Notes under the pieces: generated by a model
Told to the model about the DNA's origin: nothing
Database searches by the model: none
Seen by the model: only the letters and a program-made list of their open reading frames with translations
Shown here: positions 8,669-17,572 of the stretch, one piece after another
How the letters are laid out: every line of letters starts with the position of its first letter
Numbering within the stretch: the stretch's first letter is position 1
Made by a program: the position numbers and the translations under genes
From: QHXW01 sp035297145
GTDB taxonomy: Bacteria; Acidobacteriota; Terriglobia; Bryobacterales; Bryobacteraceae
Length of the DNA: 64,000 nucleotides
Direction: 5' to 3'
NCBI GenBank assembly: GCA_035297145.1
Contig: DATGZN010000054.1
Span: 1-64,000 of the forward strand

Positions 8669-9330
8669 CAGCTAGATTACGGCGTGCTCGGAACTTGAGC
8701 CCAAAAATCGCGCGGGGCGTGCGGCGGACCGGCCTTGTCCGGCCCGAAGTGGCGTTCTGTTCGTTTGAGCCTTGAACCGATCGCTGGCGGCTAGGATCTC
8801 CTCGATCCCCGTATCTGGACAACGATCCGCTCATACACTGACGCTCGCTCATCGATGAATGCTGAGCGGCTATCCTGTTTATTGACGGGTCCTGAGAGGC
8901 TTTGGCGGGCCGAGTCGGTGCCGCGCAAATCGCGCCCCACGAGCGTAACGAAGAATCGAATTGGGGTAGAGGCACACACCGCCAATTAGAAATCCTCCGC
9001 CTGAATACCGGGAAATGCCGGGGCATTACGAACGCAGCGGCTAGTAAATCGGCCCGCAATTCGCATAGAGCAGCTGATTTCTCCAGCCCCAGGCCGGTCG
9101 AATCAGTAGATAGTCACTGAACACGCGGTACGCACGCGACGAAAGCCTGCATGCACGAGCCCCATGTCCGGCTGGCGGACAGCGTGGTCCCAAAACCGCC
9201 CATGTCGGCGGTAGAGGTGTAGCCTCAAATGTGCACTTTGGTCTATTGCCTCAGGTACTTGGAGTACAGGTGGAAATGGCGCGGAAGATGCAGGAGCAAG
9301 GTAGCCTGTTTGAGCCAGTGAAGGGATGGA
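8669..9330. other. Intergenic stretch, no recognisable gene
   Basis: About 660 bases between the kinase and the ADOP permease. Frames here are short and show no family motif on either strand. A small GC-rich inverted repeat (CGGAC/GTCCG) occurs near 8727-8743. The stretch lies inside the region bracketed by the kinase-end repeats, so it may be debris brought in with the permease gene. Confidence 0.5.
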
Positions 9331-11821
9331 ATGAGAACAATAACCCAGGATTTGCATTATGGACTTCGAATGCTACAGAGAAACCCAGGCTTCACTGTGG
9401 CAGTGGTGGCTGCTCTAGCTCTGGGAATCGGCGTGAACACAAGTAATTTCACGCTCTTCAATGCTGTCGCGTTACGGCCGTTGCCGGTGAAGGATCCGCA
9501 GAGTGTCGTGAATGTTTACCAGCGGATCGCGAACGAACCTGTCGGTTACCGGTCATTCTCCTATCCTGAGTACGAGGCCCTTCGGGATCACAACAAAGTC
9601 TTCTCAGGGTTGATCGCCTACTCCTGGATGCCATTTGAACTCGGCGTCGGTCTCGCAAACGAGAGCGCGGCTGCCGGAATCGAGGAAGTGCATGGACTCC
9701 TCGTTTCAGACAACTACTTCTCAGACCTGGGCGGTGATGCTTTGATGGGGCGCACGTTCGTGCCCGAGGAAGGTCAGTCTTTTGGCTCTCATTCAGTGGT
9801 CGTTCTAAGCCACAGTTTCTGGAGACGACACTTTAATTCGGACCCAGGCTTGGTGGGAAAGGTAATAACACTCAACGGCATTCGCTTTACCGTCCTGGGT
9901 ATTGCTCGTCGAGGTTTCATTGGTACGGAGCCGCTAGTTCCTGATATTTGGGTACCGCTGGCGATGCAGGCTCAACTCACTCCGAGCGATGACCGGCTGC
10001 ATGACCGCGGCTCGTTCTGGCTCGAAGTTGTTGGACGCTTGACCCCTGATGAGCCACTTCAACAAGCCCAAGCGGGCATGGATCTCCTGGTAAACCAAAT
10101 CGCCGGGACTTATCTCGGAACGAGTAAGAAAGTCAGTATCACCCTGGCGCCCGGCTCCTTCTTGGCGCGGCCCGATGTGCGAGCACAAGCGAGTTCCTTG
10201 GCTTTTCTCGCAGCGGCCGCGGTTGGCATGATTTTGCTGATCGCGTGTGCCAATGTGGCGAACCTGCTGTTGGCACGGGCTGTCGGCCGGCAAAAGGAAG
10301 TTGGTATTCGCTTGTCACTGGGGGCGAGTCGCGGCCGTCTGGTGCAGCAGCTGCTGACGGAAAGCATCCTGATTGCAGTGCTGGGCGGGGTAATGGGTCT
10401 TCTTCTGGCTTCCTGGTTGCCCAGCCTAGTGTTAAAGTTGGTCCAAACTCGCTATGAGCAGGCGCTCGTTCTGGATTTCAATCCTGACATTCGAATCCTT
10501 GCCTACACTTTACTCCTGTCATTAGCGACCGGAGTGATTTTCGGCTTAGCGCCTTCGCTTCAAACTTCGAAGCCTAACCTGTTATCTGCTTTGAAGGGCG
10601 ACAGTGCGACCTTCGGCCGGCACCTAAGCCGCTCTCGCCTCCATGGGGTACTGGTGGTGGCACAAGTTGCTTTATGTCTAGTGCTCCTGATCGGCGCGGG
10701 GTTGCTGGTTAGAGGGTTGCAGAGAGCCATGGAGGTCAACGCCGGGTTCGATACTAGCCACGTCCTCGCGGTATCGTTGGACCTGGGTATGCATGGATAT
10801 GATGATACCCGAGCTGCCGAGTTTCACCGTAAGTTTATAGAACGGTTGCAAGCTCTTCCGGGAGTAAAGTCAGTGAGTGTAACATCACTGGCGCCGCTGG
10901 GCGGGATTAGTAGAGGCGCACCGATCGCCATCGAGGGTCGCGAAGTCTCAGCGAGTGGGCCTCCCCTTGAAGTGGATTACTGGGTCGTGTCGCCGAACTA
11001 CTTCGAGACTCTCGGTGTCCCGATCGTGCATGGCCGTGCCTTTAGAATCCAGGACACACAAGGGGGGCAGCCTGTTGCAATAGTGAACGAGGCCATGGCG
11101 CGACAGTTCTGGCCGGGAGAAATGTCGGTTGGCAAAAGGTTCAGGCCGGGTCCGGAATCAGTTCCGCTGGTGGAGATCGTGGGCGTCGTAAGGAACACCA
11201 GGGGTGCAAGATTGTGGGAGGCGGATAAACCCTACATGTATCTTCCGCTACTTCAAACCACCGAAGGCCCGCCGGTGCAAACCGGTCAACTAGGCATGAA
11301 GCTACTTGTGCGGACCGAGAGCAATCCGGACAGTGTTGCTCCTATGCTGCCACGCATAGTTAGAGGCTTGGACCCGAACGTTCAAGCCTCTATCACGGTG
11401 TTAGCGGACGCCTTGAAAGGCTGGATATGGTTCTCACGAGTCGGTGCCCTGCTCTCTGGTGGATTGGGCTTCTTAGCGCTCTTACTGGCGACGGTGGGAA
11501 TCTACGGTGTTACATCCTATTCTGTTGCGCAGCGCACGCACGAAATTGGCATCCGCATGGCCTTGGGTGCGAAGCAGAGTAATGTGCTCTGGTTGGTCCT
11601 CGGCCAGGGAATGACGTTGGTTGCACTTCGGACTGGGGACCCTCGCGTCAGTTGGGGTATCACATGTTTTGTCTGGATTCCTGTACGGACTCAGCCCTTT
11701 GGATCCGTTCACATTCGCTGCCGTGGGCGCCCTCTTCACTGCTGTGGCGGTAGTGGCGATTTATGCCCCCGCCCGCCGCGCGATGAAAGTCGATCCGATG
11801 GTGGCGCTGAAATACGAATAA
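9331..11821 (+). pseudogene. ADOP/MacB-type permease, frameshifted near the C-terminus
   Basis: FtsX/MacB-like permease of the acidobacterial type: N-terminal helix with ALALGIGVNTSNFTLFN, a periplasmic MacB_PCD domain, a three-helix permease block with the NVANLLLARAVGRQKEVGIRLSLGASR motif, a second periplasmic domain and a second permease block (THEIGIRMALGAKQ). The reading frame breaks at about 11630 (after GMTLVAL). The expected C-terminus (GLGTLASVGV... SGFLYGLSPLDP ... VDPMVALKYE) continues in the +1 frame to a stop at 11819-11821, so one extra base, probably the C at 11630, explains it. Unrepaired translation runs to 11862 with a nonsense tail and lacks the last two helices. The start has AAGGGATGG just upstream. 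It lies between the two kinase-end repeats. Confidence 0.85.
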
Positions 11822-12027
11822 ATCATGGGGAGTTCAGCCCACAACCGAGCTCGGTTCGCTGACTATTTTCGAAGGAATAGTGGACTTAAGTTTGCCCGCT
11901 TCCAAGTCTCGACCCACCAGAATCTACCCAGGTTCTTGAAGTCCTGAATTGGTCCTTCGATGATGACGGGCGGAATAACATCTGCGGTGCAGTGCTGAAG
12001 CGAATTGGCCGAACCACATTAGCGTTG
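11822..12027. other. Short intergenic stretch, nothing recognised
   Basis: About 200 bases between the frameshifted permease and the second kinase-end repeat. An open frame without a start (11890 on) runs into the repeat in a different frame from the kinase; it has no family motif I recognise and may be a scrap of another gene. Confidence 0.4.
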
Positions 12028-12151
12028 AGCTGGGACCCTCGCGCCCGACGGCAACCGCTTCCTCATCATCAGCGAGAACCCCAGCGACGCGTCGTCCGTT
12101 ACCGTGGCTCTGAACTGGCGGGCGGGGACCTTAAAATGAACCTCACCCCGG
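12028..12151 (+). pseudogene. Duplicated 3' fragment of the WD40-type kinase gene
   Basis: A 124-base fragment nearly identical to 8546-8668 (one inserted C near the left end, one A-to-C change near the stop). It preserves the codons for the kinase C-terminus and the TGA but has no start or upstream domain. It ends 21 bases before the stop codon of the convergent ADOP gene. This junction may be the original kinase 3' neighbourhood, with the intervening 3.4 kb inserted later. Confidence 0.85.
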
Positions 12152-12172
12152 TCAACGAATAAGCCGCACAGA

Positions 12173-14845
12173 CTACTCGCTTCTCAACGCCCTCATCGGC
12201 TCGATCCTGGCGGCCTTGCGCGCTGGAACGGCTGTGGCGAGTAGTGCCGCGAGCCCCAGAACGATGGTTACGCCGGTGAAGGTTAGCGGATCGGTGGGCT
12301 GCACACCGTATAACATTTGGGCCATGAGCTTTGAGAGCAGTACGGCTCCCACAACGCCAGCGGCCGTCCCGATCAGTGCCTGCACCATCGCCTGCTGAAC
12401 TACCATCCGCAGTACATCGCCGCGGCTGGCTCCGAGCGAGATCCGAATCCCGATCTCGTGCGTACGCCGCGAAACCGAGTAGCTCATCACGCCATATATC
12501 CCCACCGCCGCCAGCAGGAGCGCAATCGCGGCGAACACGCCGAGTAGCAGCATCTCGAAGCGCGGCTGCGCGTTCGCATCAGACACTACTTTGTCCATCG
12601 TGAAAACATCCGAGATCGGCAAGTTGCGATCGAACGACCAGACCGTTCTCTTTACGGAAGCCGCCATAGCGGCGGGATCCCCGCTGGCGCGCACCACGAG
12701 CGTCAGGTACGCAACGTGAGAGCCGCCGGCTCCCAGAAAGTCCCGGTTCTGTAATGCCGCGAGATAAGCTTCCGGGTCAATGTCCGCCGCCCAGTCCGAC
12801 TGCTTCGCATTCTTCACCACGCCAATTACAGTGAGCCAGGTAGGTGAGTTGCCTTTGTTGTTATCGAACGTTTGACTGTTGCCGGCGTCGAACGAAATTC
12901 GTTTGCCGATCGGATCTTCTCCCGGCCAGTACTGGCTGGCTGCCCGCTCATTGATGAGGACCACACCCGGCGCGCGGGCGTCATCTCTCTCCGTGATGGC
13001 GCGGCCGCGCAGCACGGGCAGGCGCATGGTCTCGAAATAACCCGGCATGACGATGCGGTAAACTGCCCCGGGCGATTCACCTGGACGTGGTTTGGGGCGG
13101 CCCTCGATGGCGAAGGACCATCCCCAGATATCGCCTGCCAGCGGCAGATGGTTGATCCCCCCAGCCGATTCAACACCAGGGAGAGCGCGCACACGGTCCA
13201 GAAGTTGCGGATAGAAGAGCGCGCGACGTTCCGGATCGGCTTCGTTCGAACCGGCGACCGAAACCACCATTGAGAGTACTTTGTGCGGGTTGAACCCAGG
13301 GTCGACCGACTGCAACGCAGAGAAGCTGCGAATCATCAGCCCTGCTCCAATCAGCAGCATGAAGGCCAGCGCGAATTCCGATGCCACCAGGAAGCTTCGT
13401 AACCGGTTGCGGCGAATCCCATCAGTGCCACCGCGTCCACCCTCTTTCAAGGCGCCGCTCAAATTGCCGACGGCGGCGTGCCATGCGGGCGCCAGCCCGA
13501 ACACCAGCGCCGTCAGTACCGTTACTCCCAGCAGAAACAGCACCACTGGGGTATCGATAACCACCATGTCCACGCGCGGGAGTTCGACGGGGCTGAGCAC
13601 GACCAAGCCTCGCGTTCCCAACATCGCGAGCAGCAGCCCGGCCGCCGCTCCAATGGCCGCGAGCAGCAGGTTCTCCGTCAGAAACTGTCGCATTACGCGC
13701 CAACGCCCGGCTCCCAGCGCGGTCCGCACCGCGATTTCCTTCTGCCGGTCGGAGGTGCGCGCCAGCAGCATGTGGGCCACATTAGCGCACGCAATCAATA
13801 GTACGAATCCGACCGCGCCCAGCAGCACCAGGAGCGGCGTCTCGACCTTACCGACAACATTCTCCTTTAAAGGCGTGACAAAGACGTCGCGGTTGGTGCC
13901 CGGATACTGTTTTTCCAGGCGCGCTGTAATCGTCGCCACTTCCGCTCGTGCCTGCGCCAGCGTCACGGCCGGCTTCATCCTGGCGAAAATGCGCAGGCTG
14001 TTGCCGCCCCGGTTGTGAATACGGTCGCCGAACGGAAGCGGCGCCCACAACTCCGCGTGCGTGGCCCAAAACGGCGCAAACTGGAACTCGGGCGGCATCA
14101 CGCCAATCACTGAGTAACCTTGGCCGTCGAGAACGATCGATTTGCCCAGTATGTTGGGATCACTGTTGAAACGCCGCTGCCATAGCCGATGACTCAGCAC
14201 CACCTCGTGCTCTGCGCCTGGCTGGTCTTCTCCTCGAGCGAACACACGGCCCGATAGAGGATCGACGCCGAGCATCGGCAGCAGGTTCTGCGTCATCCGA
14301 ATGCCCAAGAGGTGCTCTGCGGGATCGCTGCCGGTAAGATTCGGGCTCCAATACTCCGCCGCGCCCATGGCTTCGAATGAACGGCTCTGGTCGCGCCAAT
14401 CGAGGTAGTTGGCTACGGCCACCGGGTAGGTGCCCTCGTGCAGCAGCGTGATCAGCCGGTCCGGATCTTTGTACGCCAGCGGGCGAAGCAGCACGGCGTT
14501 CACGACGCTGAAGATGGCAGTGTTGGCGCCGATCCCTAACGCCAGCGTAATCACGGCTACCAACGTGAACACCGGGGCGCGCAGCAAATTGCGCCCGCCG
14601 TAGCGCACATCCTTGAACCATTGCTCGATCCATACGAAGGAACGCGCCTCGCGATGCAGTTCCTTGGCCTGTTCTACGCCACCGTAGGCGCGGCGGGCGG
14701 CCAGCTTGGCCTCGCCCGGAGATAGTCCGCGGTGCTCGAACTCCTCTTGCAGCAGCGCTAAATGGGCCTCGATCTCGCGCGCCAGTTCGCGCTCAGCGCT
14801 GCGACTTCCAAACAGGTTTGCAGCTTTGGCGAGGAATCGACGCAT
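12173..14845 (-). CDS. ADOP family ABC-type permease (MacB/FtsX-like)
   Basis: Intact 890-residue duplicated permease. The N-terminal about 90 residues are the ADOP-specific cytoplasmic segment (LAREIEAHLALLQEEFEHRGLSPGEAKLAARRAYGG). They are followed by a first helix with LALGIGANTAIFSVVNAVLLRPL, a MacB_PCD domain, a three-helix FtsX block (CANVAHMLLARTSDRQKEIAVRTALGAGRWR), a second periplasmic domain and a second FtsX block ending RKAARIEPMRALRSE. No ATPase is encoded nearby; these 'orphan' permeases normally lack one. The start lies 3 bases after the PadR stop, so the two genes form one transcript. Probably controlled by that PadR through the palindrome at 15231-15247. Transport substrate unknown. 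Confidence 0.93.
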   Translation of the reverse strand: MRRFLAKAANLFGSRSAERELAREIEAHLALLQEEFEHRGLSPGEAKLAARRAYGGVEQAKELHREARSFVWIEQWFKDVRYGGRNLLRAPVFTLVAVITLALGIGANTAIFSVVNAVLLRPLAYKDPDRLITLLHEGTYPVAVANYLDWRDQSRSFEAMGAAEYWSPNLTGSDPAEHLLGIRMTQNLLPMLGVDPLSGRVFARGEDQPGAEHEVVLSHRLWQRRFNSDPNILGKSIVLDGQGYSVIGVMPPEFQFAPFWATHAELWAPLPFGDRIHNRGGNSLRIFARMKPAVTLAQARAEVATITARLEKQYPGTNRDVFVTPLKENVVGKVETPLLVLLGAVGFVLLIACANVAHMLLARTSDRQKEIAVRTALGAGRWRVMRQFLTENLLLAAIGAAAGLLLAMLGTRGLVVLSPVELPRVDMVVIDTPVVLFLLGVTVLTALVFGLAPAWHAAVGNLSGALKEGGRGGTDGIRRNRLRSFLVASEFALAFMLLIGAGLMIRSFSALQSVDPGFNPHKVLSMVVSVAGSNEADPERRALFYPQLLDRVRALPGVESAGGINHLPLAGDIWGWSFAIEGRPKPRPGESPGAVYRIVMPGYFETMRLPVLRGRAITERDDARAPGVVLINERAASQYWPGEDPIGKRISFDAGNSQTFDNNKGNSPTWLTVIGVVKNAKQSDWAADIDPEAYLAALQNRDFLGAGGSHVAYLTLVVRASGDPAAMAASVKRTVWSFDRNLPISDVFTMDKVVSDANAQPRFEMLLLGVFAAIALLLAAVGIYGVMSYSVSRRTHEIGIRISLGASRGDVLRMVVQQAMVQALIGTAAGVVGAVLLSKLMAQMLYGVQPTDPLTFTGVTIVLGLAALLATAVPARKAARIEPMRALRSE

Positions 14846-14848
14846 AAA

Positions 14849-15196
14849 TCAGGCTCCTTCGGAAAGCAACTTGTCCATCAGTCCGGTCATTCGCCGCCAG
14901 CGCAGCGTCTCTTGTGCCAGTGCTTTCTCCCCAGACTTGGTGATGGCGTAGAACTTCGCTTCCCGGTTGCATTCCGTCTTGCCCCATGTACCCTTAATCC
15001 TGCCCTGCTGTTCCAGACGCACTAACGCCGGATATAGGGTTCCCTGGTTAAGGTGAAGCAGATCCTCCGACACTTGCTCCAGGCGAATCGCAATGGCATA
15101 AGCGTGCTGCGGTCCCATTGTTTGAAGTGCCCGGAGTACGATCAGATCCAGCGTTCCCTGTAAAATAGCAATGCGATCGCGATCTTCACTTGGCAT
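14849..15196 (-). CDS. PadR family transcriptional regulator
   Basis: A 115-residue PadR winged-helix repressor: ILQGTLDLIVLRALQTMGPQHAYAIAIRLEQ (helix-turn-helix), NQGTLYPALVRLEQQGRI (recognition helix and wing) and a short C-terminal dimerisation helix. It is the first gene of a two-gene unit with the ADOP permease. A perfect 17-bp palindrome upstream (15231-15247) contains TTGACA on this strand, so the protein probably represses its own operon (inference from the PadR family). The weak Shine-Dalgarno GAGG lies 9 bases before the ATG. Confidence 0.93.
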   Translation of the reverse strand: MPSEDRDRIAILQGTLDLIVLRALQTMGPQHAYAIAIRLEQVSEDLLHLNQGTLYPALVRLEQQGRIKGTWGKTECNREAKFYAITKSGEKALAQETLRWRRMTGLMDKLLSEGA

Positions 15197-15230
15197 CCAA
15201 GTAAGCCTCGTAAAGAGGATGAACCAACTT

Positions 15231-15247
15231 CACTTGATTGTCAAGTG
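15231..15247 (-). promoter_or_regulatory. Probable PadR operator overlapping a -35 box
   Basis: Perfect palindrome CACTTGA-TTG-TCAAGTG, 35 bases upstream of the padR start. On the minus strand it includes TTGACA (complement of 15239-15244), a consensus -35. A dimeric repressor bound here would block the padR-ADOP promoter. Confidence 0.65.
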
Positions 15248-15276
15248 CTCGAGCCAATGGTTACAGCAGCTTGGCC

Positions 15277-16056
15277 CTATTGTAGAGGTAACTTGAGATG
15301 GGGCGGACTGGTTTGCTCACCGACCGCAATGCGAATCTCGGGATTCGGTGCAACGGACTTGGGTAGTTTGAACGTCGCTTGGTAAAGACCGGGCGTGTAC
15401 GCCACCACACCGGCATAGAGAACGCTGACGCCGGGCACAGCCACTCCGGCTACCAGCACGTGGAAGGCAGTCAGATCCGTGACCGGCGCCGCAACCGAGA
15501 TGGCCACATCGGGCGTGGTAGGGCCGAAACCCGTTCCGTATACCGCCACCGTCTCCCCCCGCCGCGCCGGATGACCCTTGGTGACAAGGCTGCCATCGGC
15601 GTGGGTGGCGCTGACTACTCCCGGTGCCGATTGAAATATGCCCGGTCCAGCGTCGTGCAACGTAATCCGCGCCAGCGGACCGGCCAGGCCATCGCATGCG
15701 ACAAACAGATCCATCTCGCCGGGGCGCAAGTCGGCCGGAATCAGAAAATTGATTTGCTGCGGTGAGACATAGTAGAGGGAAACGGGGCTCCCAGCTACAT
15801 ACACGTGCACATTCCCCAATTCTTGGGGCAATGGCGCACCCGTGTTGGAGCCACCAGCGGCCATAGTAGGGCCATCGGACAAGTTGGATCCGTATATGGT
15901 CGCGATCGTATTGGGGGCCAGCGCATCGGCGGTGCCGGTTGCGGAATTGACGATGGTAGCTACGGTGTAGGCAGGCGCCGTGGTACTTGGCGACCCTTGG
16001 GCGCATAGCGGGATTCCCCACGCCAGCGCCGCGAGCAACGAAAGAATGCGTGGCAC
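15277..16056 (-). CDS. Secreted protein with Solibacter-type C-terminal (IPT/TIG-like) domain
   Basis: A 259-residue exported protein with a signal peptide (LLAALAWGIPLCAQG). The rest matches the repeated domain found at the C-terminus of many Solibacter proteins: TIVNSATGTADALAPNTIATIYGSNLSDG, a VYVAGSPVSLYYVSPQQINFLIP block, and a second half with VAVYGTGFGPTT and VLYAGVVAYTPGLYQ. These are beta-sandwich units of unknown function, thought to be cell-surface or extracellular. Start is GTG at 16056. It lies 69 bases downstream of a longer protein with the same domain, suggesting duplication. Confidence 0.82.
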   Translation of the reverse strand: MPRILSLLAALAWGIPLCAQGSPSTTAPAYTVATIVNSATGTADALAPNTIATIYGSNLSDGPTMAAGGSNTGAPLPQELGNVHVYVAGSPVSLYYVSPQQINFLIPADLRPGEMDLFVACDGLAGPLARITLHDAGPGIFQSAPGVVSATHADGSLVTKGHPARRGETVAVYGTGFGPTTPDVAISVAAPVTDLTAFHVLVAGVAVPGVSVLYAGVVAYTPGLYQATFKLPKSVAPNPEIRIAVGEQTSPPHLKLPLQ

Positions 16057-16125
16057 GAAAGTTTGTGGCCTTTCGCTTAGAGAGTGGCGTGCGAAACAGA
16101 AAATCTCCGCGCCGAGGTCTGCTCG

Positions 16126-17493
16126 TTATTGGATGGGAATTGTCACCTGACCCTGCGTGGACGCGCTCCCCACCGTCACAAAAACCGTCTGATCACCAGC
16201 CGGCACTTGCGGCACGCGCACCACTACCGCATAGAGTCCAGGAGCGTTCTCCTGCCGAGTAGGATCCGGCGCCAAGCCGACGTACAAGATGTCGTTGTCC
16301 GGAACCTTCACGCCGCCGATCGTGACGCTGAAAGGATTCGTTACTGGAGCGAGGGTTAACGCGAACTGACCCGGGAGATAACCGGCGACGGCGCCAAAAC
16401 CTGTGCCAAAAAGCTCGATGAGATCGCCCTCGGAGGCTTTGACGCCAGTCGCCATTACCGAGGTATCCGCAAGATCGGCGTTCCTGGTTGCATCGAATGC
16501 CGCCGCATTTCCCGTGCCTGCCGCGTTAAAGGTAAACAGCGTCGGCGCCAGCGGTGCGGCCGAGGCGGTGGAGACTGGTCCCTTGATTTGGTTCGGCAAG
16601 CCCGGATTCAGGATGACTTGCACATCAGCTCCTTCCGATGCGAGAAAGTTGATGGCTTGCGCGCGAATTTCCTGGTCGCTGACGTAATAGACGGGCGCCG
16701 CGGTACCGTTGATCAACACCGAAACGCACCCCAGTTCGGTGGGCCAGTTCCCATTACTATCCAGATCGGTCACGGCCGCCACGTACCCCGGCGCACCGGC
16801 AGCGAAGAAACCCGAGCCATTGATGCGGAACAAGCCATAGGATGCGATGGTGTTATGTGAAGCTGCCGCATCCTCGATTGCCCCCTGTGTATTGAACGCG
16901 GGAGTGCCGGTAAGGCTGCAGGGCGCGGCACTGACCGCCTGGCCCGAAGCCCCGTAGACATGGTCACCCAACGGAGTGCCATCACCGTTCGCCGCAATCG
17001 CTGACACATAAAACAGAACAGGACCCACGTCCGTGCCTGGCGGATTCCAGGTGATGGTGAATGTCCGGGTACCCGGCGTTTGCGGCTGCGCAGCGGCTGC
17101 CAGATTTGTCACATATTCCACGCCACCTGCGCAGGGCCCTGGCTGTCCATTGGCACACAGCACCTGTGTCTGGCCAGGCGTCGGCAAAAACGTACCCGCC
17201 GGCATCGTCTGGTGACTGGCCAAACGGGCCGTGAGCTGAAATGCGAACAGGCGTCCACCCGAGTCGCTGATTTCAACCGCAATGTTCTGCTGGATTCCTG
17301 GACTGAAATTCGTGACGATGAGGGAAAAGCGTCCAGCTGCGTTTACAGGCGGGCCTCCGGTATGGCAACTGGCACAGGTCGCACCGCCATGATCCGTGGG
17401 GACCCCCGCATAACCGACTGGTGTTCCATCGACGTGCGCATGGAGAACCACAGGAGCGGTCGAGCAGGCAAGCAAGAATGCCAGTATTCGCAT
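16126..17493 (-). CDS. Secreted protein with CxxCH motif and Solibacter C-terminal domain
   Basis: A 455-residue protein with a signal peptide (MRILAFLLACSTAPVVLHAH). A segment with GGATCASCHTGGPP (residues about 37-50) carries one c-type heme-binding CxxCH. A reelin-like/choice-of-anchor domain follows (FSLIVTNFSPGIQQNIAVEISDSGGRLFAFQLTAR ... TFTITWNPPG), then two Solibacter-type domains (GCVSVLINGTAAPVYYVSDQEIRAQ; LIELFGTGFGAVAGYLPGQ). This layout is known in extracytoplasmic acidobacterial proteins; whether heme is attached cannot be told from sequence. A consensus TATAAT lies 17 bases before the ATG. Confidence 0.85.
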   Translation of the reverse strand: MRILAFLLACSTAPVVLHAHVDGTPVGYAGVPTDHGGATCASCHTGGPPVNAAGRFSLIVTNFSPGIQQNIAVEISDSGGRLFAFQLTARLASHQTMPAGTFLPTPGQTQVLCANGQPGPCAGGVEYVTNLAAAAQPQTPGTRTFTITWNPPGTDVGPVLFYVSAIAANGDGTPLGDHVYGASGQAVSAAPCSLTGTPAFNTQGAIEDAAASHNTIASYGLFRINGSGFFAAGAPGYVAAVTDLDSNGNWPTELGCVSVLINGTAAPVYYVSDQEIRAQAINFLASEGADVQVILNPGLPNQIKGPVSTASAAPLAPTLFTFNAAGTGNAAAFDATRNADLADTSVMATGVKASEGDLIELFGTGFGAVAGYLPGQFALTLAPVTNPFSVTIGGVKVPDNDILYVGLAPDPTRQENAPGLYAVVVRVPQVPAGDQTVFVTVGSASTQGQVTIPIQ

Positions 17494-17511
17494 GGCTTAA
17501 ATCTCAGAGCA

Positions 17512-17517
17512 ATTATA
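17512..17517 (-). promoter_or_regulatory. -10 element upstream of the CxxCH protein gene
   Basis: TATAAT on the minus strand, 18 bases before the ATG at 17493, giving a short leader of about ten bases. No clear -35 was identified. Confidence 0.5.
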
Positions 17518-17572
17518 CGCCCGGTTTTCGAAATGAACTCCTGTTTCTAGATAACCGGGAGTTGCTTAACCA

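Noticed and set aside
11890..12162. Open frame running into the duplicated kinase fragment
   Set aside because: No start codon, no family motif, and it reads the duplicated segment in the wrong frame.
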